Shown: positions 9,155 through 18,361, counted from the stretch's first letter. The stretch is 64,000 nucleotides of DNA from Ignavibacteriales bacterium (GCA_016177735.1 JACOUS010000007.1:1-64000), one strand, 5' to 3'. Numbers and translations: made by a program. Notes: generated by a model not told the origin, from the sequence alone.

Positions 9155-9291
9155 GCGAACTAATTTTCAGTCGTGCCTCAATAATCTTCAGCACTAACTA
9201 ATTAATCACATAATCAAATTATTTCAAGAATCCCCATTTTGTAACCGACTTAAAAAATTTTTAATCATATCATAATACACAGGATATATTT

Positions 9292-10545
9292 ATGCCGATG
9301 GACATTTCAGAATTGCAATCTAAAAAAATTGTTGATCTCTTCAAGATTGCAAAGGAATTTGGACTTGCAGGTTATAGCGACCTCAGAAAGCAAGAACTTA
9401 TTTTCAAAATTTTAGAAGCACAATCACAAAAAGACGGGCTCACTTTTTCCAAAGGTGTGCTTGAAGTGCTTGCCGATGGATACGGATTTCTCCGTTCGGC
9501 AGATTATAATTATTTGCCGTCTCCGGATGATATTTATGTTTCGCCCTCTCAAATAAAAAGATTCAGTTTGCGTACCGGTGATTTTGTCAGCGGTCAGGTT
9601 CGTCCCCCAAAAGAAGGGGAACGTTTCTTTGCATTGCTTCGTGTTGAAGCCGTGAATGGCAAAGACCCCGAAGCGATCCGCGAAAGAACCTTGTTTGATA
9701 ACTTGACTCCGATTTATCCCACGAAGAGATTGAAATTGGAATCAGCACCCGGCGAACATTCGATGAGAATTATGGATCTACTTTCGCCAATTGGAAAAGG
9801 GCAGAGAGGTTTGATCGTTTCTCCTCCGAAAGCCGGTAAAACAATATTGCTTCAAAAAATTGCAAACTCGATTACAAGAAATCATCCCGAAGTAAAAATC
9901 ATAATGCTTTTAATTGATGAAAGACCCGAAGAAGTAACCGACATGCAGCGTTCGGTTCAAGCAGAAGTAATCAGCTCGACATTTGATGAACCGGCAGACC
10001 GCCACGTGCAAGTTGCAAACATGGTTAGCGAAAAAGCAAAACGAATGGTTGAAGCCGGCGATGATGTTGTAATTCTTCTTGATAGTATTACAAGATTGGC
10101 GCGCGCACACAACACTGTAATTCCTCACAGCGGTAGAATTCTTTCCGGTGGTGTTGATGCAAACGCTCTCCACAAACCGAAAAGATTTTTCGGCTCTGCG
10201 CGTAACACCGAAGACGGCGGAAGCTTAACTATTATTGCAACTGCTTTGATTGACACCGGCAGCCGCATGGACGAAGTTATCTTCGAAGAATTCAAAGGTA
10301 CCGGCAATATGGAACTTGTGCTCGATAGAAATCTTGCCGATAAGAGAATTTTCCCGGCAATTGATCTTAATAAATCGGGAACAAGAAAGGAAGAGTTGTT
10401 ATTAAAAGAGGAAGAATTAAACAAGGTTTGGATATTGAGAAAATTGCTTGCTGAATTTGATCCGACAGAAGCCATGGAATTTATTTTAGATAGGATGAAA
10501 GGTACCAGAAACAATAAAGAATTTCTTATCAGCATGAACAGCTAA
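9292..10545 (+). CDS. rho: Transcription termination factor Rho
   Basis: 417 residues, the compact form of Rho without the long N-terminal insertion found in many Bacteroidota. Order of domains: N-terminal helix bundle (residues 5-50), cold-shock-type RNA-binding domain ([20 protein letters not shown], residues 64-83), P-loop PPKAGKT (178-184), Walker [15 protein letters not shown], and the Q-loop/R-loop region ending in [13 protein letters not shown]. It terminates transcription as an RNA-driven hexameric helicase. The start ATG is chosen because it has AGGATA upstream and MPMDISEL matches the family N-terminus. It is followed after one base by the GWxTD protein gene. Confidence 0.96.
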   Translation: MPMDISELQSKKIVDLFKIAKEFGLAGYSDLRKQELIFKILEAQSQKDGLTFSKGVLEVLADGYGFLRSADYNYLPSPDDIYVSPSQIKRFSLRTGDFVSGQVRPPKEGERFFALLRVEAVNGKDPEAIRERTLFDNLTPIYPTKRLKLESAPGEHSMRIMDLLSPIGKGQRGLIVSPPKAGKTILLQKIANSITRNHPEVKIIMLLIDERPEEVTDMQRSVQAEVISSTFDEPADRHVQVANMVSEKAKRMVEAGDDVVILLDSITRLARAHNTVIPHSGRILSGGVDANALHKPKRFFGSARNTEDGGSLTIIATALIDTGSRMDEVIFEEFKGTGNMELVLDRNLADKRIFPAIDLNKSGTRKEELLLKEEELNKVWILRKLLAEFDPTEAMEFILDRMKGTRNNKEFLISMNS

Positions 10546-10546
10546 T

Positions 10547-11839
10547 ATGGTTTGCAAAAATTCGTTTGCTCTAATATGGTTGTCAATTCTTTTTTATTTC
10601 TCGCCGGGAATCAATTCGATTTATTCTCAAGAGGATAAGCCTAATTCTATTAACAGGCAGAGGATTTTAATAGAAAAAAATGTTCTGCCTTCGGATTCAT
10701 CGTTTATTTATTATGTTTCCTTCCGTGTGCCGTACGAACAATTGATTTTTGTTAAAAGAGGAGAAGGATTTACCGGCGGACTAAAATTAGATCTCGAATT
10801 GAAAGATGATCAAAATATTGTTCAAAGATATTCCGCTTCAAAAGCAGTTAATGTGGCTAATTATGAATTGACGGCTTCTCCCGAAAATTATCTTCAAGGC
10901 ATTATCAGTTTTAAGTATGCCGGAAAGGATTTTAATATTTATCCGTTGCTTTCAATCGATAACACGGAAATATCTGTCCAGCTCGATTCAATTCATTTTA
11001 ATAAAGGGAAGATATTTAGAAACGGTGTACTCAATCCGTTAATTGTTGCGAAAGCCAATTCTTCGTGCTCGAACGGGCAATTATTTTCGTTAGTGAATTA
11101 TCAAAATACAATTCCTTTTGTGCAGCAAAATTATTCTCTGATTGTTCCCATCGCTGATGATTCTGCCGGGAATTTCAAAGTGAAAATTGAACAAGAAAAA
11201 AAAATAATTTACGAAGCCCCTTTAGAGGCGGCAGATTTATCCGGCTTGCAAATTGGGGAATGCAATAATTCTATTTCACTGAGTGAATCTTCTTCCGGCA
11301 AAAATTATAAATATTATCTACTGCCGGATTTTAATTCGCAGCTCGATGAAGGAAATACACGAATTGTAATTCTGCAAAACGATAAAGAACTTGCCGACTT
11401 TAACATGCGTGTTGTTTGGCATGATAAACCATCAACGTTGATGAACCCGGAATTAGCAATCGGACTGCTTGAATACATTACAGATAAAGCGAAAGTAAAA
11501 AGTTTATTGAAAGGGAGCTCCGACAAATATTACGGCAATCTCGTAAAATTTTGGACGGAAACTTTTCCCGGAAAGAAATTTGCTTACAACAAACTTATGG
11601 CTGAGTTCTACGAACGAGCAGATTATGCACAAAAAAATTTCTCTTCGATAAATATTCCCAACGGCGCAAAATCCGACCGGGGAAGAATTTATATTATGTA
11701 CGGTCAACCCGATGATGTAAGAAGAGATTACTCGATGGATAAGAAAGTTCTTGAGATTTGGAATTACAGCGACCTCAAAAAAGAGTTTGTTTTTGCCGAC
11801 GACACCGGATTGGGCAATTATAAATTGAGTACCGAATGA
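10547..11839 (+). CDS. Exported GWxTD-domain protein
   Basis: 430 residues with an N-terminal hydrophobic signal segment (residues 9-22) ending near SQ, so probably exported. The C-terminal ~130 residues match the GWxTD domain: the core reads GAKSDRGRIYIMYGQPDD, where the name-giving Trp-x-Thr is Ala-Lys-Ser, followed by the typical EIWNY strand. This family occurs mainly in Bacteroidota, Ignavibacteria and Acidobacteria, often as a long repeat-rich protein. Its biochemical role is unknown. The stop codon overlaps the start of pdxA (ATGATG), so the two are coupled. Confidence 0.8.
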   Translation: MVCKNSFALIWLSILFYFSPGINSIYSQEDKPNSINRQRILIEKNVLPSDSSFIYYVSFRVPYEQLIFVKRGEGFTGGLKLDLELKDDQNIVQRYSASKAVNVANYELTASPENYLQGIISFKYAGKDFNIYPLLSIDNTEISVQLDSIHFNKGKIFRNGVLNPLIVAKANSSCSNGQLFSLVNYQNTIPFVQQNYSLIVPIADDSAGNFKVKIEQEKKIIYEAPLEAADLSGLQIGECNNSISLSESSSGKNYKYYLLPDFNSQLDEGNTRIVILQNDKELADFNMRVVWHDKPSTLMNPELAIGLLEYITDKAKVKSLLKGSSDKYYGNLVKFWTETFPGKKFAYNKLMAEFYERADYAQKNFSSINIPNGAKSDRGRIYIMYGQPDDVRRDYSMDKKVLEIWNYSDLKKEFVFADDTGLGNYKLSTE

Positions 11840-12807
11840 TGCGACTTGCTTTCACATGCGGCGATATTAACGGAATTGGTCCTGAAATCTGCATTAAAGC
11901 ATTCAATGAAATTTATTCATCAAAGAAGCGAACGATTTTTTTCCTCTGCCCTCAAAAGGTTTTTTACAACACGCTAAAAATAGTTAAGCCGCAATTCGAG
12001 TTTGTGGTTGCAAAAAAAAATATTCCGGCTGATTCCGGCAAAAAAGTTGTAGTTGTCGATATCGGAAATTATGAGAGTAAGTACGGGGTCCCTACCAAAG
12101 AATCGGGACAAGCATCTTTTAAATCGATCTACTATGCTGTTGATTTAGTCAAACAAAATTATGCCGATGCGTTAATCACTGCACCGATTTCCAAAACAGC
12201 TTTCACCAAAGCGAAAATTAATTTCCCCGGGCACACCGAATTACTTGCACTGTTGACCAATTCAAAAAAATATCAAATGTTTTTTTTATCGCGGCAGATG
12301 AAAGCGGCACTTGCAACAATTCATGAGCCGATCGGCAGAGTTCCGAAATTAATTACGAAAGCGAGAATCAAAACATCAATCGAAATTTTGCGGTTGAGTT
12401 TGATTTATGATTTCAAAATTGCGAAACCGAAAATTGCCGTACTCGGCTTGAACCCGCACGCCGGTGAAGAAGGAAATATAGGCAAAGAAGAAGTGAATAT
12501 TATCAAACCGGTAATTGATGAATTTACAAATGTTGAGGGACCGTTCGTGCCGGACGCTTTTTTCGGAAAACATTCTTACAAAAATTTTGATGCCGTACTG
12601 GGAATGTATCACGATCAGGTTTTAATTCCTTTCAAGATGTTTAATTTTAGCAAAGGCGTTAATTTTACGGCGGGTCTGCCAATTATCCGTACATCGCCCG
12701 ACCACGGCACGGGTTACGATATTGCAGGCAAAGGAATTGCCAATGCCGAAAGTATTATCGAAGCAGTCAAATGGGCGGAATTAATTTTCAGAAATAGAAA
12801 TTGTTGA
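11836..12807 (+). CDS. pdxA: 4-hydroxythreonine-4-phosphate dehydrogenase
   Basis: 323 residues. PdxA oxidises 4-phosphohydroxy-L-threonine in DXP-dependent pyridoxal phosphate synthesis. The N-terminal TCGDINGIGPEI segment, ITAPISKTAF, the metal-site FPGHTELLA, LGLNPHAGE, GMYHDQVLIPFK and RTSPDHGTGYDIAG all match the family in order, with the metal-binding His residues present. Two adjacent ATG codons (11836 and 11839) overlap the previous stop; either is possible. Six bases separate it from ftsE. No other vitamin B6 gene is nearby. Confidence 0.93.
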   Translation: MMRLAFTCGDINGIGPEICIKAFNEIYSSKKRTIFFLCPQKVFYNTLKIVKPQFEFVVAKKNIPADSGKKVVVVDIGNYESKYGVPTKESGQASFKSIYYAVDLVKQNYADALITAPISKTAFTKAKINFPGHTELLALLTNSKKYQMFFLSRQMKAALATIHEPIGRVPKLITKARIKTSIEILRLSLIYDFKIAKPKIAVLGLNPHAGEEGNIGKEEVNIIKPVIDEFTNVEGPFVPDAFFGKHSYKNFDAVLGMYHDQVLIPFKMFNFSKGVNFTAGLPIIRTSPDHGTGYDIAGKGIANAESIIEAVKWAELIFRNRNC

Positions 12808-12813
12808 GAATCA

Positions 12814-13488
12814 ATGCTGATAATTAATCATGTCGATTTCAGTTATCCGAATCAACCGGTATTTCAGGATTTGAATTTGCAGGTTGAGCAAGGCGAGTTT
12901 GTCTATTTGATCGGCAAAAGCGGAATCGGGAAAACTACTTTATTGCAGATGATTTACATGGACCGCATTCCGCAATCAGGTTATGTTCAAATGGGTGATT
13001 ATTCATCCGAAACTATCCGACCGAAAGACCTTCCTTTTTTAAGAAGAAAACTCGGAATTATTTTTCAGGATTTTCAACTTCTGCCCGATAGAAATGTTTA
13101 TGATAATCTCGCGTTTGTTTTGCAAGTAACGGGAACGCCGTCACGGATGATGAAGAGGAAAGTTATTCATGCGCTTACCGAAGTTGGGCTTGCACACAAA
13201 CAAAAAAATATGCCGGATGAACTTTCCGGCGGCGAGAAACAGCGCGTTGCAATTGCGCGGGCAATTATTAATGAACCGTTTCTTGTTCTGGCTGATGAAC
13301 CGACCGGCAATCTTGATCCCGAAACTGCCGATGAAATTGTCGAGATATTAAAAAAGATTAACTCGCGTGGCACTTCCGTAATATTTGCAACTCACAATTA
13401 CGATCTCGTCAGAAAATTCGAAGCAAAAATAATACGACTTGAAAACGGAAAAGCAGTAAAAGTTTTACTCAAGAAAAAAGAAAATTAA
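12814..13488 (+). CDS. ftsE: Cell-division ABC ATPase FtsE
   Basis: 224 residues, the usual size of FtsE. Walker [10 protein letters not shown] (near residues 35-43), signature [14 protein letters not shown], Walker [13 protein letters not shown] and the switch His in FATHNYDLV are all present. FtsE works with the membrane protein FtsX to activate cell-wall hydrolases at the septum. No ftsX gene follows: the next genes are on the other strand, so FtsX must lie elsewhere. A LolD-type assignment is the main alternative, but the short size and the ENLAF-like NVYDNLAF segment fit FtsE. Confidence 0.82.
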   Translation: MLIINHVDFSYPNQPVFQDLNLQVEQGEFVYLIGKSGIGKTTLLQMIYMDRIPQSGYVQMGDYSSETIRPKDLPFLRRKLGIIFQDFQLLPDRNVYDNLAFVLQVTGTPSRMMKRKVIHALTEVGLAHKQKNMPDELSGGEKQRVAIARAIINEPFLVLADEPTGNLDPETADEIVEILKKINSRGTSVIFATHNYDLVRKFEAKIIRLENGKAVKVLLKKKEN

Positions 13489-13518
13489 TTACCTTATTTT
13501 CTCAAGAAAGGTTTTAAA

Positions 13519-13745
13519 TTGTGGCTAAAGCCGGCGGCTTGTGTGTCCGGCAATCCACGAGCTGAAGCTCGTGGCAATTAAAACATAGCGTAATTTTTTT
13601 AGTTGTCGAATTGCCGCGACTTTTAAGTGGAATAAGTGAGTAAAAAAGTAGCGGTTCTAACCGCAATTAATAAATCCATTCCAACAAAAGCCAATAACCA
13701 ATTAATAGAAAATAAAAACCACGAGCTAAAGCTCGCGGCAATTTT
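13519..13745. repeat. Palindromic repeat cluster between ftsE and adk
   Basis: The gap 13489-13765 is made of members of the window-wide palindrome family. At 13519-13582 lies GGCTAAAGCCGG followed by CGGCTTGTGTGTCCGG and then CCACGAGCTGAAGCTCGTGG-CAATTAAA. A decayed CGACTTTTAAGT copy is near 13616-13630. GCGGTTCTAACCGCAATT is at 13650-13667, and a second CCACGAGCTAAAGCTCGCGG copy is at 13719-13738. The genes on both sides converge here, so the hairpins may also stop transcription. Confidence 0.8.
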
Positions 13746-13765
13746 TAAGAGTTGCAGAACCTAAA

Positions 13766-14419
13766 TTAATTACAGCTCACGCCGAGTTTCGAAAGAATTT
13801 GATTTGTTACGTCATTAATATGTTGTGTGCCGTCAACATCAATTACCGCCGCTTTGGTTTTGTAAAAATCAAAAACCGGTGCGGTTGTTTGATGATAAAC
13901 TTCGAGCCGGTGCTTTATAACGCTTTCGTCATCGTCTCTGCGTTTGTAGTAACTGTTTACCGAGCCGCAGACCGGGCATTTATAATTTTCGGTTACTTCG
14001 TCTTTTACTACAATATTTCCGCATTTACTGCAAACCATACGGTTCGATAATCTTTGAATGATGACGTTATCATCCGCATCGAGTTTTATTAAGAAGAGTG
14101 ATTCGTTTTTCAAGCTTTCGAAAATTTTCTCGAGTATTTCAGCTTGTGCAATTGTGCGCGGGAAGCCGTCAAGTATAAATCCGCTTTTGCATTTTTGATC
14201 GTGCAGAGTTTGTTTTACAATTTCACCCATAATGCTGTCTGGCACAAGTTCACCGTGTTCAACAATTTCTTTGGCTTTCTTTCCAACTTCTGTTTGATTC
14301 TTAATTGCTTCTCGTAAAATATCGCCGGTCGAAATGTGTGGTATGTTTAATTTAGCAGATAAAATTTTTGCTTGAGTTCCTTTGCCAACACCCGGTGAGC
14401 CGAATATTATTATTTGCAT
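13766..14419 (-). CDS. adk: Adenylate kinase, zinc-binding LID type
   Basis: 217 residues. It interconverts ATP, ADP and AMP. The P-loop GSPGVGKGT is at residues 7-15, the AMP-site region HISTGDILREA follows, and the LID domain contains CSKCG ... CPVCG, four cysteines that mark the zinc-binding long form. DGFPRTIAQAEIL is the conserved NMP-lid segment. The gene converges with ftsE. A TAAGTTTG sequence on the minus strand (14489-14482) resembles a -7 promoter element, but no good -33 partner was found. Confidence 0.96.
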   Translation of the reverse strand: MQIIIFGSPGVGKGTQAKILSAKLNIPHISTGDILREAIKNQTEVGKKAKEIVEHGELVPDSIMGEIVKQTLHDQKCKSGFILDGFPRTIAQAEILEKIFESLKNESLFLIKLDADDNVIIQRLSNRMVCSKCGNIVVKDEVTENYKCPVCGSVNSYYKRRDDDESVIKHRLEVYHQTTAPVFDFYKTKAAVIDVDGTQHINDVTNQILSKLGVSCN

Positions 14420-14499
14420 AGGTCAATTAGAAATGTTGTTAAATTTTGTACAAGAAAATTAATTAGAAATGGTTTTATAGCCAAACTTAAATTCTAAAA

Positions 14500-14970
14500 T
14501 TAATTTAGACCGGTTCTCTTCTTAGCGAAAAAAATTTCGAGCAGAGATTTTGATTCTTCTTGATAAATTCCCGAATAAACATTCGGATGGTGATTGTATT
14601 TCCCGCTTTCTAAAATATTGAAGAGGGAACCGCACGCACCGAACTTGGGCTCGAAAGTACCGAAATAAATATTTCGTATTCGAGCAAGCAGAATTGCACC
14701 GGAACACATTACACACGGCTCGACTGTAACATACAAATCGCATTCGTCTAAAAATTTTGTCTGCAGATGATTTGCGGCGGCAGTAATTGCAAGCATTTCG
14801 GCATGTGCTGTCGGGTCTTTCAACATTTCTGTTTGATTGTATCCGCGCCCGATAATTTTGTTGTTGTGCACTACAACAGCGCCAACCGGAACTTCATTCT
14901 GCTCAAGTGCTTTCTCTGCTTCATGAAGTGCAGAGTACATGTATTTATAAACGTGTTCTTCGAAAAGCAT
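14500..14970 (-). CDS. tadA: tRNA-specific adenosine deaminase
   Basis: 156 residues from the ATG at 14970 (MLFEEHVYKYM). The open frame continues upstream but runs into the tRNA gene and is not coding there. TadA converts A34 to inosine in tRNA-Arg(ACG). The zinc site is HAEM (deaminase His and proton-shuttle Glu) plus PCVMCSGA, and the family segments EVPVGAVVV and ACGSLFNIL are present. It lies next to a tRNA-Arg(UCG) gene, and its likely substrate tRNA-Arg(ACG) is encoded 10 kb away at 25233-25306. Confidence 0.93.
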   Translation of the reverse strand: MLFEEHVYKYMYSALHEAEKALEQNEVPVGAVVVHNNKIIGRGYNQTEMLKDPTAHAEMLAITAAANHLQTKFLDECDLYVTVEPCVMCSGAILLARIRNIYFGTFEPKFGACGSLFNILESGKYNHHPNVYSGIYQEESKSLLEIFFAKKRTGLN

Positions 14971-15045
14971 TTTCCACAAAATAATGATGTCTAATTTTTT
15001 TCTAACTCTACGTTCTTCACTCTGCATTCTATGTTCGAAAAGAAG

Positions 15046-15119
15046 TACGCCCGGAGGGAGTCGAACCCCCAACCGTTGGTTCCGAAGACCAATGCTCTAT
15101 CCGATTGAGCTACGGGCGC
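15046..15119 (-). tRNA. tRNA-Arg (anticodon UCG)
   Basis: A 74-base cloverleaf on the minus strand: acceptor GCGCCCG pairs with CGGGCGT (one G-U), D arm GCTC/GAGC, anticodon stem TTGGT/ACCAA with loop CTTCGGA, T arm GGGGG-TTCGACT-CCCTC with one G-T pair, discriminator A. CCA is not encoded. The anticodon UCG reads CGA and CGG. The two arginine tRNAs in this window share the acceptor and D-arm layout. Confidence 0.95.
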
Positions 15120-15165
15120 AGTTAATTCTGTTTCAAAATTATTTCTAAAAAATTTTATAAACAAC

Positions 15166-16242
15166 TTATGTGGAAATAAAATCGAGATAAACTTTGGATT
15201 GATACTCAAACGAGAATTTCGGATTGTTGATGATGTTGTCCATCAGGTGAGTAACTTTTTTGGCATCATTTATTTCGGCGGATAAAACTTCATTTAAGTT
15301 TTCGAGGGAATAGAAAAGGGAAGTTGTCTGAAAATCTTTTTTTGTTTTAAATGACTCGTGTAACAACAAAGGGATTTTTAATCCGAAAGACAAATTGAAA
15401 TTGCCGGAGATTTGATCATTCCGATAAGTGTTAAACCTCGGTACGGAAGGATGGAGAAGCGGCATGATGAAATTGCAAGCATTCACATAGCTTAAAAATG
15501 TGTCCCAGTTAACATATTCATCAAACAGAACAAAATGCGGGCTGAGATTTTTTTCTTCCAAAAGTTTTCTAACTTTTTCACCATCGGGATTTTTCGCTTC
15601 ACCCAGCAATATAAATTTTACTCTGCTGTTTATGTTTATCGCATCGAGCTGTTCAATCAATCCCAAGTAATCGCGTTTAAGGAAATCGATTTTGCCCGGC
15701 ACACAAATCCAAATTTCATTGGCTGACTTATTCACCGGAATATTTTTGTGCGGCGGAAAAAAGACCGGGTACAAACTTTTGATGTTGTAGTTTGATAGAT
15801 GGGGATTAGCATCAATCAGATAATCGTTCAGTACAAAATATTTTTTTATTCTCGATGAAATGATCCTCTGGTTTATACTTTGTTTTAGTTTATCGGCATA
15901 GTGGATGATGCCTATTATTTCTATTCCTCTATTGGCAATCAAACAGAAATTGCGCACTAGCGGACCGGATGCAGAATTAACTATTACTGTATGGATGTTG
16001 TGCTCATTCAAATAAACAACAATGTCACGAACAATTTCGAGATCATGGAAAAATTTTTTAGATGGAGTGAAAAATTTGCTGAAAAATTTGCCGGTGAAAA
16101 TTTTTAATCTTTCTTCGAGTTTCGAGTTTACAATTAGGTGAGTTTCGATTGAAGCAAACTGTAAAGTTTTTAATTGGCTGTAAAGTAATTCGTCGTGCGA
16201 GTCTCCGAATTCAATTAGTGCCGCCCTATGAGGTAAAGCCAT
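15166..16242 (-). CDS. Putative glycosyltransferase-like protein (GT-B-like)
   Basis: 358 residues with an alternating alpha/beta pattern and no signal peptide. The N-terminal half begins with a Rossmann-like strand (RAALIEFGDSHDELL). The second half has the shape of a GT-B nucleotide-sugar domain: EIWICVPGKIDFLKRDY, then KFILLGEAKNPDG, then NFIMPLLHPS. I cannot assign a family, donor or acceptor. It starts 112 bases from the DUF2652 gene and is followed by the tRNA, all on the minus strand. The function is inferred from overall architecture only. Confidence 0.55.
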   Translation of the reverse strand: MALPHRAALIEFGDSHDELLYSQLKTLQFASIETHLIVNSKLEERLKIFTGKFFSKFFTPSKKFFHDLEIVRDIVVYLNEHNIHTVIVNSASGPLVRNFCLIANRGIEIIGIIHYADKLKQSINQRIISSRIKKYFVLNDYLIDANPHLSNYNIKSLYPVFFPPHKNIPVNKSANEIWICVPGKIDFLKRDYLGLIEQLDAININSRVKFILLGEAKNPDGEKVRKLLEEKNLSPHFVLFDEYVNWDTFLSYVNACNFIMPLLHPSVPRFNTYRNDQISGNFNLSFGLKIPLLLHESFKTKKDFQTTSLFYSLENLNEVLSAEINDAKKVTHLMDNIINNPKFSFEYQSKVYLDFIST

Positions 16243-16354
16243 TTATTGCTGTTGTTTTATGAATAAAAATATTTGTTGATTTATTTAAGCGGGTCCTTTT
16301 GCAATTAACTGTACACAAAATATGACAGTGCTTAATAAAATCAAAGAGGGCAGA

Positions 16355-16912
16355 CTATATCCTCGCAAAAAAGGTTTCTATTTCACCGAAATGTTCTGTG
16401 GAGTGATTATATGTTTCCAGTTTTAAATCCTCTTTGTGGGGAAAGCTTTGCATGTATTGTTTGGTAAAAAGTAAATACTCGCTGCTCGGTATATTATTCT
16501 TTAACAGAAGGTGTGCAACAATAACACCTTTGCCGTATAATTTGTTAAATTTTTTTATTTCGATCAGATTTATCTCATCAGCATGCACAATGAATTTTAG
16601 CGTTAGATTACTGATTGCTTTGCACGCTCCGCATTCGCATTCTATCTTGTTGTTCAACTGTTCAATTTTTTTATGGAACTGTTCTAAAATTTTTTTTGAT
16701 TCGTTATAAAATTGCCGCGGTTCAATTGTTTCGCCGAATTGGTAAAATATTATTGCATCGCCTTCTATTTCGGAGATATCCATTTTCAGCGTGTTCGTTT
16801 CAATAATTGATTCAAGCAGTGCGGCAATTATTTCTTGCCCGTGAGTAATCTCGGTTTCATTAACGAACTTACTGAAGCCGCTGATATCCGGTATGTAAAG
16901 CGTTGCCGTCAC
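16355..16912 (-). CDS. DUF2652 protein related to class III nucleotide cyclases
   Basis: 185 residues. The N-terminus YIPDISGFSKFV and the later EIEGDAIIFY correspond to the two metal-binding aspartate motifs (DIxGF and GDxxxF) of class III adenylate/guanylate cyclases, spaced as in that fold. A Cys pair in ECECGACK lies between. The region that should give the base-selecting Lys/Asp and the transition-state Asn/Arg is not recognisable, so cyclase activity is doubtful. The family is common in Bacteroidota and of unknown function. It is preceded by 110 bases of non-coding DNA. Confidence 0.7.
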   Translation of the reverse strand: MTATLYIPDISGFSKFVNETEITHGQEIIAALLESIIETNTLKMDISEIEGDAIIFYQFGETIEPRQFYNESKKILEQFHKKIEQLNNKIECECGACKAISNLTLKFIVHADEINLIEIKKFNKLYGKGVIVAHLLLKNNIPSSEYLLFTKQYMQSFPHKEDLKLETYNHSTEHFGEIETFFARI

Positions 16913-17032
16913 TTTTTGTACCTTATCTTTTGTAATTGATTTTACGGAAACTAAATGTAAATAAAACAGTGCGGGCTGTTGATATAATCAGCAGCCCATA
17001 ACAAAAGTCTTTTGACAAAGAGTTTATTTTTT

Positions 17033-17491
17033 TTAAGCGCCGGCACTAACAACAGCTGCTGATGGTTTACATAGAAAACCAAGAACCACACCGTATAGTA
17101 AATGTCCAACCAGACTTGCCATTGCCATCATTAATGAGCCTGAAAATAATCCAGCAGCAAAGGTACCGCCGTTCATTGTGCTCATCATCGGCATTACCAT
17201 TATCTGAGCCATTAACCACGGAATGACACTGAACATCATTCCGCTTTTAAAATTCGGTTCTCTCTTTGAAAAAGGGAGAAAAAAAAATGCGTAAAGGATT
17301 GCTAATATAATTCCAACCATAAAGTGTGCAAGCCAGCCAATAATTATTGGCGCTCCCATTGTTCCGGCTAACATTTTGGGGATATCCATTTCAAAGCCCA
17401 TTAAAGGTGCCATAAATGTGAATGCTGTCATTACTACTGTTGCGGTTATGCCGGCAAATATTGCTGATGGAATTGATAGTTTTACTGTCAT
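17033..17491 (-). CDS. Small integral membrane protein with four predicted helices
   Basis: 152 residues, very hydrophobic and Met-rich. Four membrane helices are predicted at about 8-30, 45-72, 84-103 and 112-140, with a basic loop FSKREPNFKSG between the second and third. It resembles a widespread family of unknown function (DUF6789-like, from memory). It is divergent from merR, with 210 bases between. AGGAGT precedes the ATG, a good ribosome site. A link to the mercury operon is possible only by position. Confidence 0.6.
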   Translation of the reverse strand: MTVKLSIPSAIFAGITATVVMTAFTFMAPLMGFEMDIPKMLAGTMGAPIIIGWLAHFMVGIILAILYAFFFLPFSKREPNFKSGMMFSVIPWLMAQIMVMPMMSTMNGGTFAAGLFSGSLMMAMASLVGHLLYGVVLGFLCKPSAAVVSAGA

Positions 17492-17647
17492 ATTTACTCC
17501 TATTGTTTGTTAATAATTTTGTGAGAATAATTAACCGGAGCGGTCCATGAGCTTTTCAAACTTTTTATTGTGTGTAGCCTCAGTTTGAACTTAAGTGAAA
17601 TTGCAATTTTATTGTTTCCGAGTCAATATCTTTATTAAAAATTTTAC

Positions 17648-17681
17648 TTGACTTCGTAGTATACTACTGATATTATATTTA
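17648..17681 (+). promoter_or_regulatory. Promoter and MerR operator of the mer operon
   Basis: TTGACT at 17648-17653 is followed by the perfect 12-bp palindrome GTAGTATACTAC (17656-17667) and by TATTAT/TATATTTA at 17671-17681. MerR-family regulators bind a dyad placed between the promoter elements and untwist an over-long spacer. The distance from TTG to TATATTTA is 23 bases, longer than the usual 19-21 of this phylum. The operator lies 35 bases before merR, so merR is autoregulated. Confidence 0.65.
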
Positions 17682-17701
17682 CAACAGCGAAGAGGTACGG
17701 C

Positions 17702-18115
17702 ATGGAACAGTACAAATACAAGGTCGGCGAGATTTCAAAAATTGCCGGGATGAATACGGAAACTTTGCGTTATTATGAAATGATAAAACTTATGCCGAAG
17801 CCGAAGAGGAAAGAATCTCATTACCGCTACTATGACGAAATAGATTTGAGAAGACTCCTTTTCATAAGACGAGCAAAAGAACTTGGCTTCACTTTGAATG
17901 AGATTAAAGAACTATTGAATCTCAGAATTGAATCGAGTGCAACTTGCGGAGACGTTAAACATCTTGCAGAACACAAACTTAAAGACATTGAAAAGCGAAT
18001 TGATGATTTAATGAACATTAAAAAAGTTTTATCAAAACTTATTAATCAATGTGTGTGTGAAGAAATATCAACTGAAGAGTGCCCGATTCTCGAAGTCATT
18101 GATTCCCAAAATTAA
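17702..18115 (+). CDS. merR: MerR-family regulator, Hg(II)-type
   Basis: 137 residues. The N-terminal winged helix (YKVGEISKIAGMNTETLRYYE) is followed by the RRL-FIRRAKELGFTLNEI segment and a long dimer helix. Three cysteine positions match those that bind Hg(II) in MerR: the Cys in ATCGDVKHLAEHKL, one in QCVCEE and the one in CPILE. It is the first gene of the mer operon in the same direction, as in Gram-positive operons rather than the divergent layout of Tn501. Metal specificity is inferred from the cysteines and the neighbours. Confidence 0.88.
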   Translation: MEQYKYKVGEISKIAGMNTETLRYYEMIKLMPKPKRKESHYRYYDEIDLRRLLFIRRAKELGFTLNEIKELLNLRIESSATCGDVKHLAEHKLKDIEKRIDDLMNIKKVLSKLINQCVCEEISTEECPILEVIDSQN

Positions 18116-18137
18116 CGGCTAAAGGAGGTGAGATAGA

Positions 18138-18287
18138 ATGAAACGAAGACTTGCAATAATTCTGGGGATACTTGCAACGGCAGTAAGTATTTTTGGTTTT
18201 ACAGCATCAAACTCAACACAAAAAATTTCCGAATGCCCGTTGCGAGGTACTCCGGAATGTCCCGAATATCCAGCTTGTTGTAAATAG
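18138..18287 (+). CDS. 49-residue Cys-rich exported peptide of the mer operon
   Basis: A short ORF with a very strong ribosome site (AAAGGAGGTG at 18121-18130) and ATG at 18138. It begins with a basic, hydrophobic signal-like segment (MKRRLAIILGILATAVSIF) and ends in a Cys/Pro-rich tail with CPLRGTPECPEYPACCK, four Cys in the last 17 residues. It lies 22 bases after merR and 74 before the barrel gene. Its thiols could bind Hg(II) in the periplasm. I know no named family. The coding call rests on the ribosome site, signal segment and operon position. Confidence 0.75.
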   Translation: MKRRLAIILGILATAVSIFGFTASNSTQKISECPLRGTPECPEYPACCK

Positions 18288-18361
18288 TGTATAGTTTAAA
18301 GGGAGGTTGGCTTAATTTCCAACCTCTTTGAATATCATAAATAATTTTAGAGTGATTTGTT

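Noticed and set aside
14482-14489. adk promoter (TAAGTTTG on the minus strand)
   Set aside because: The -7 match is exact, but no TTG or TTTG lies at a suitable distance upstream.
14971-15072. Upstream extension of tadA
   Set aside because: The frame runs into the tRNA-Arg gene, and the family N-terminus begins just after the ATG at 14970.
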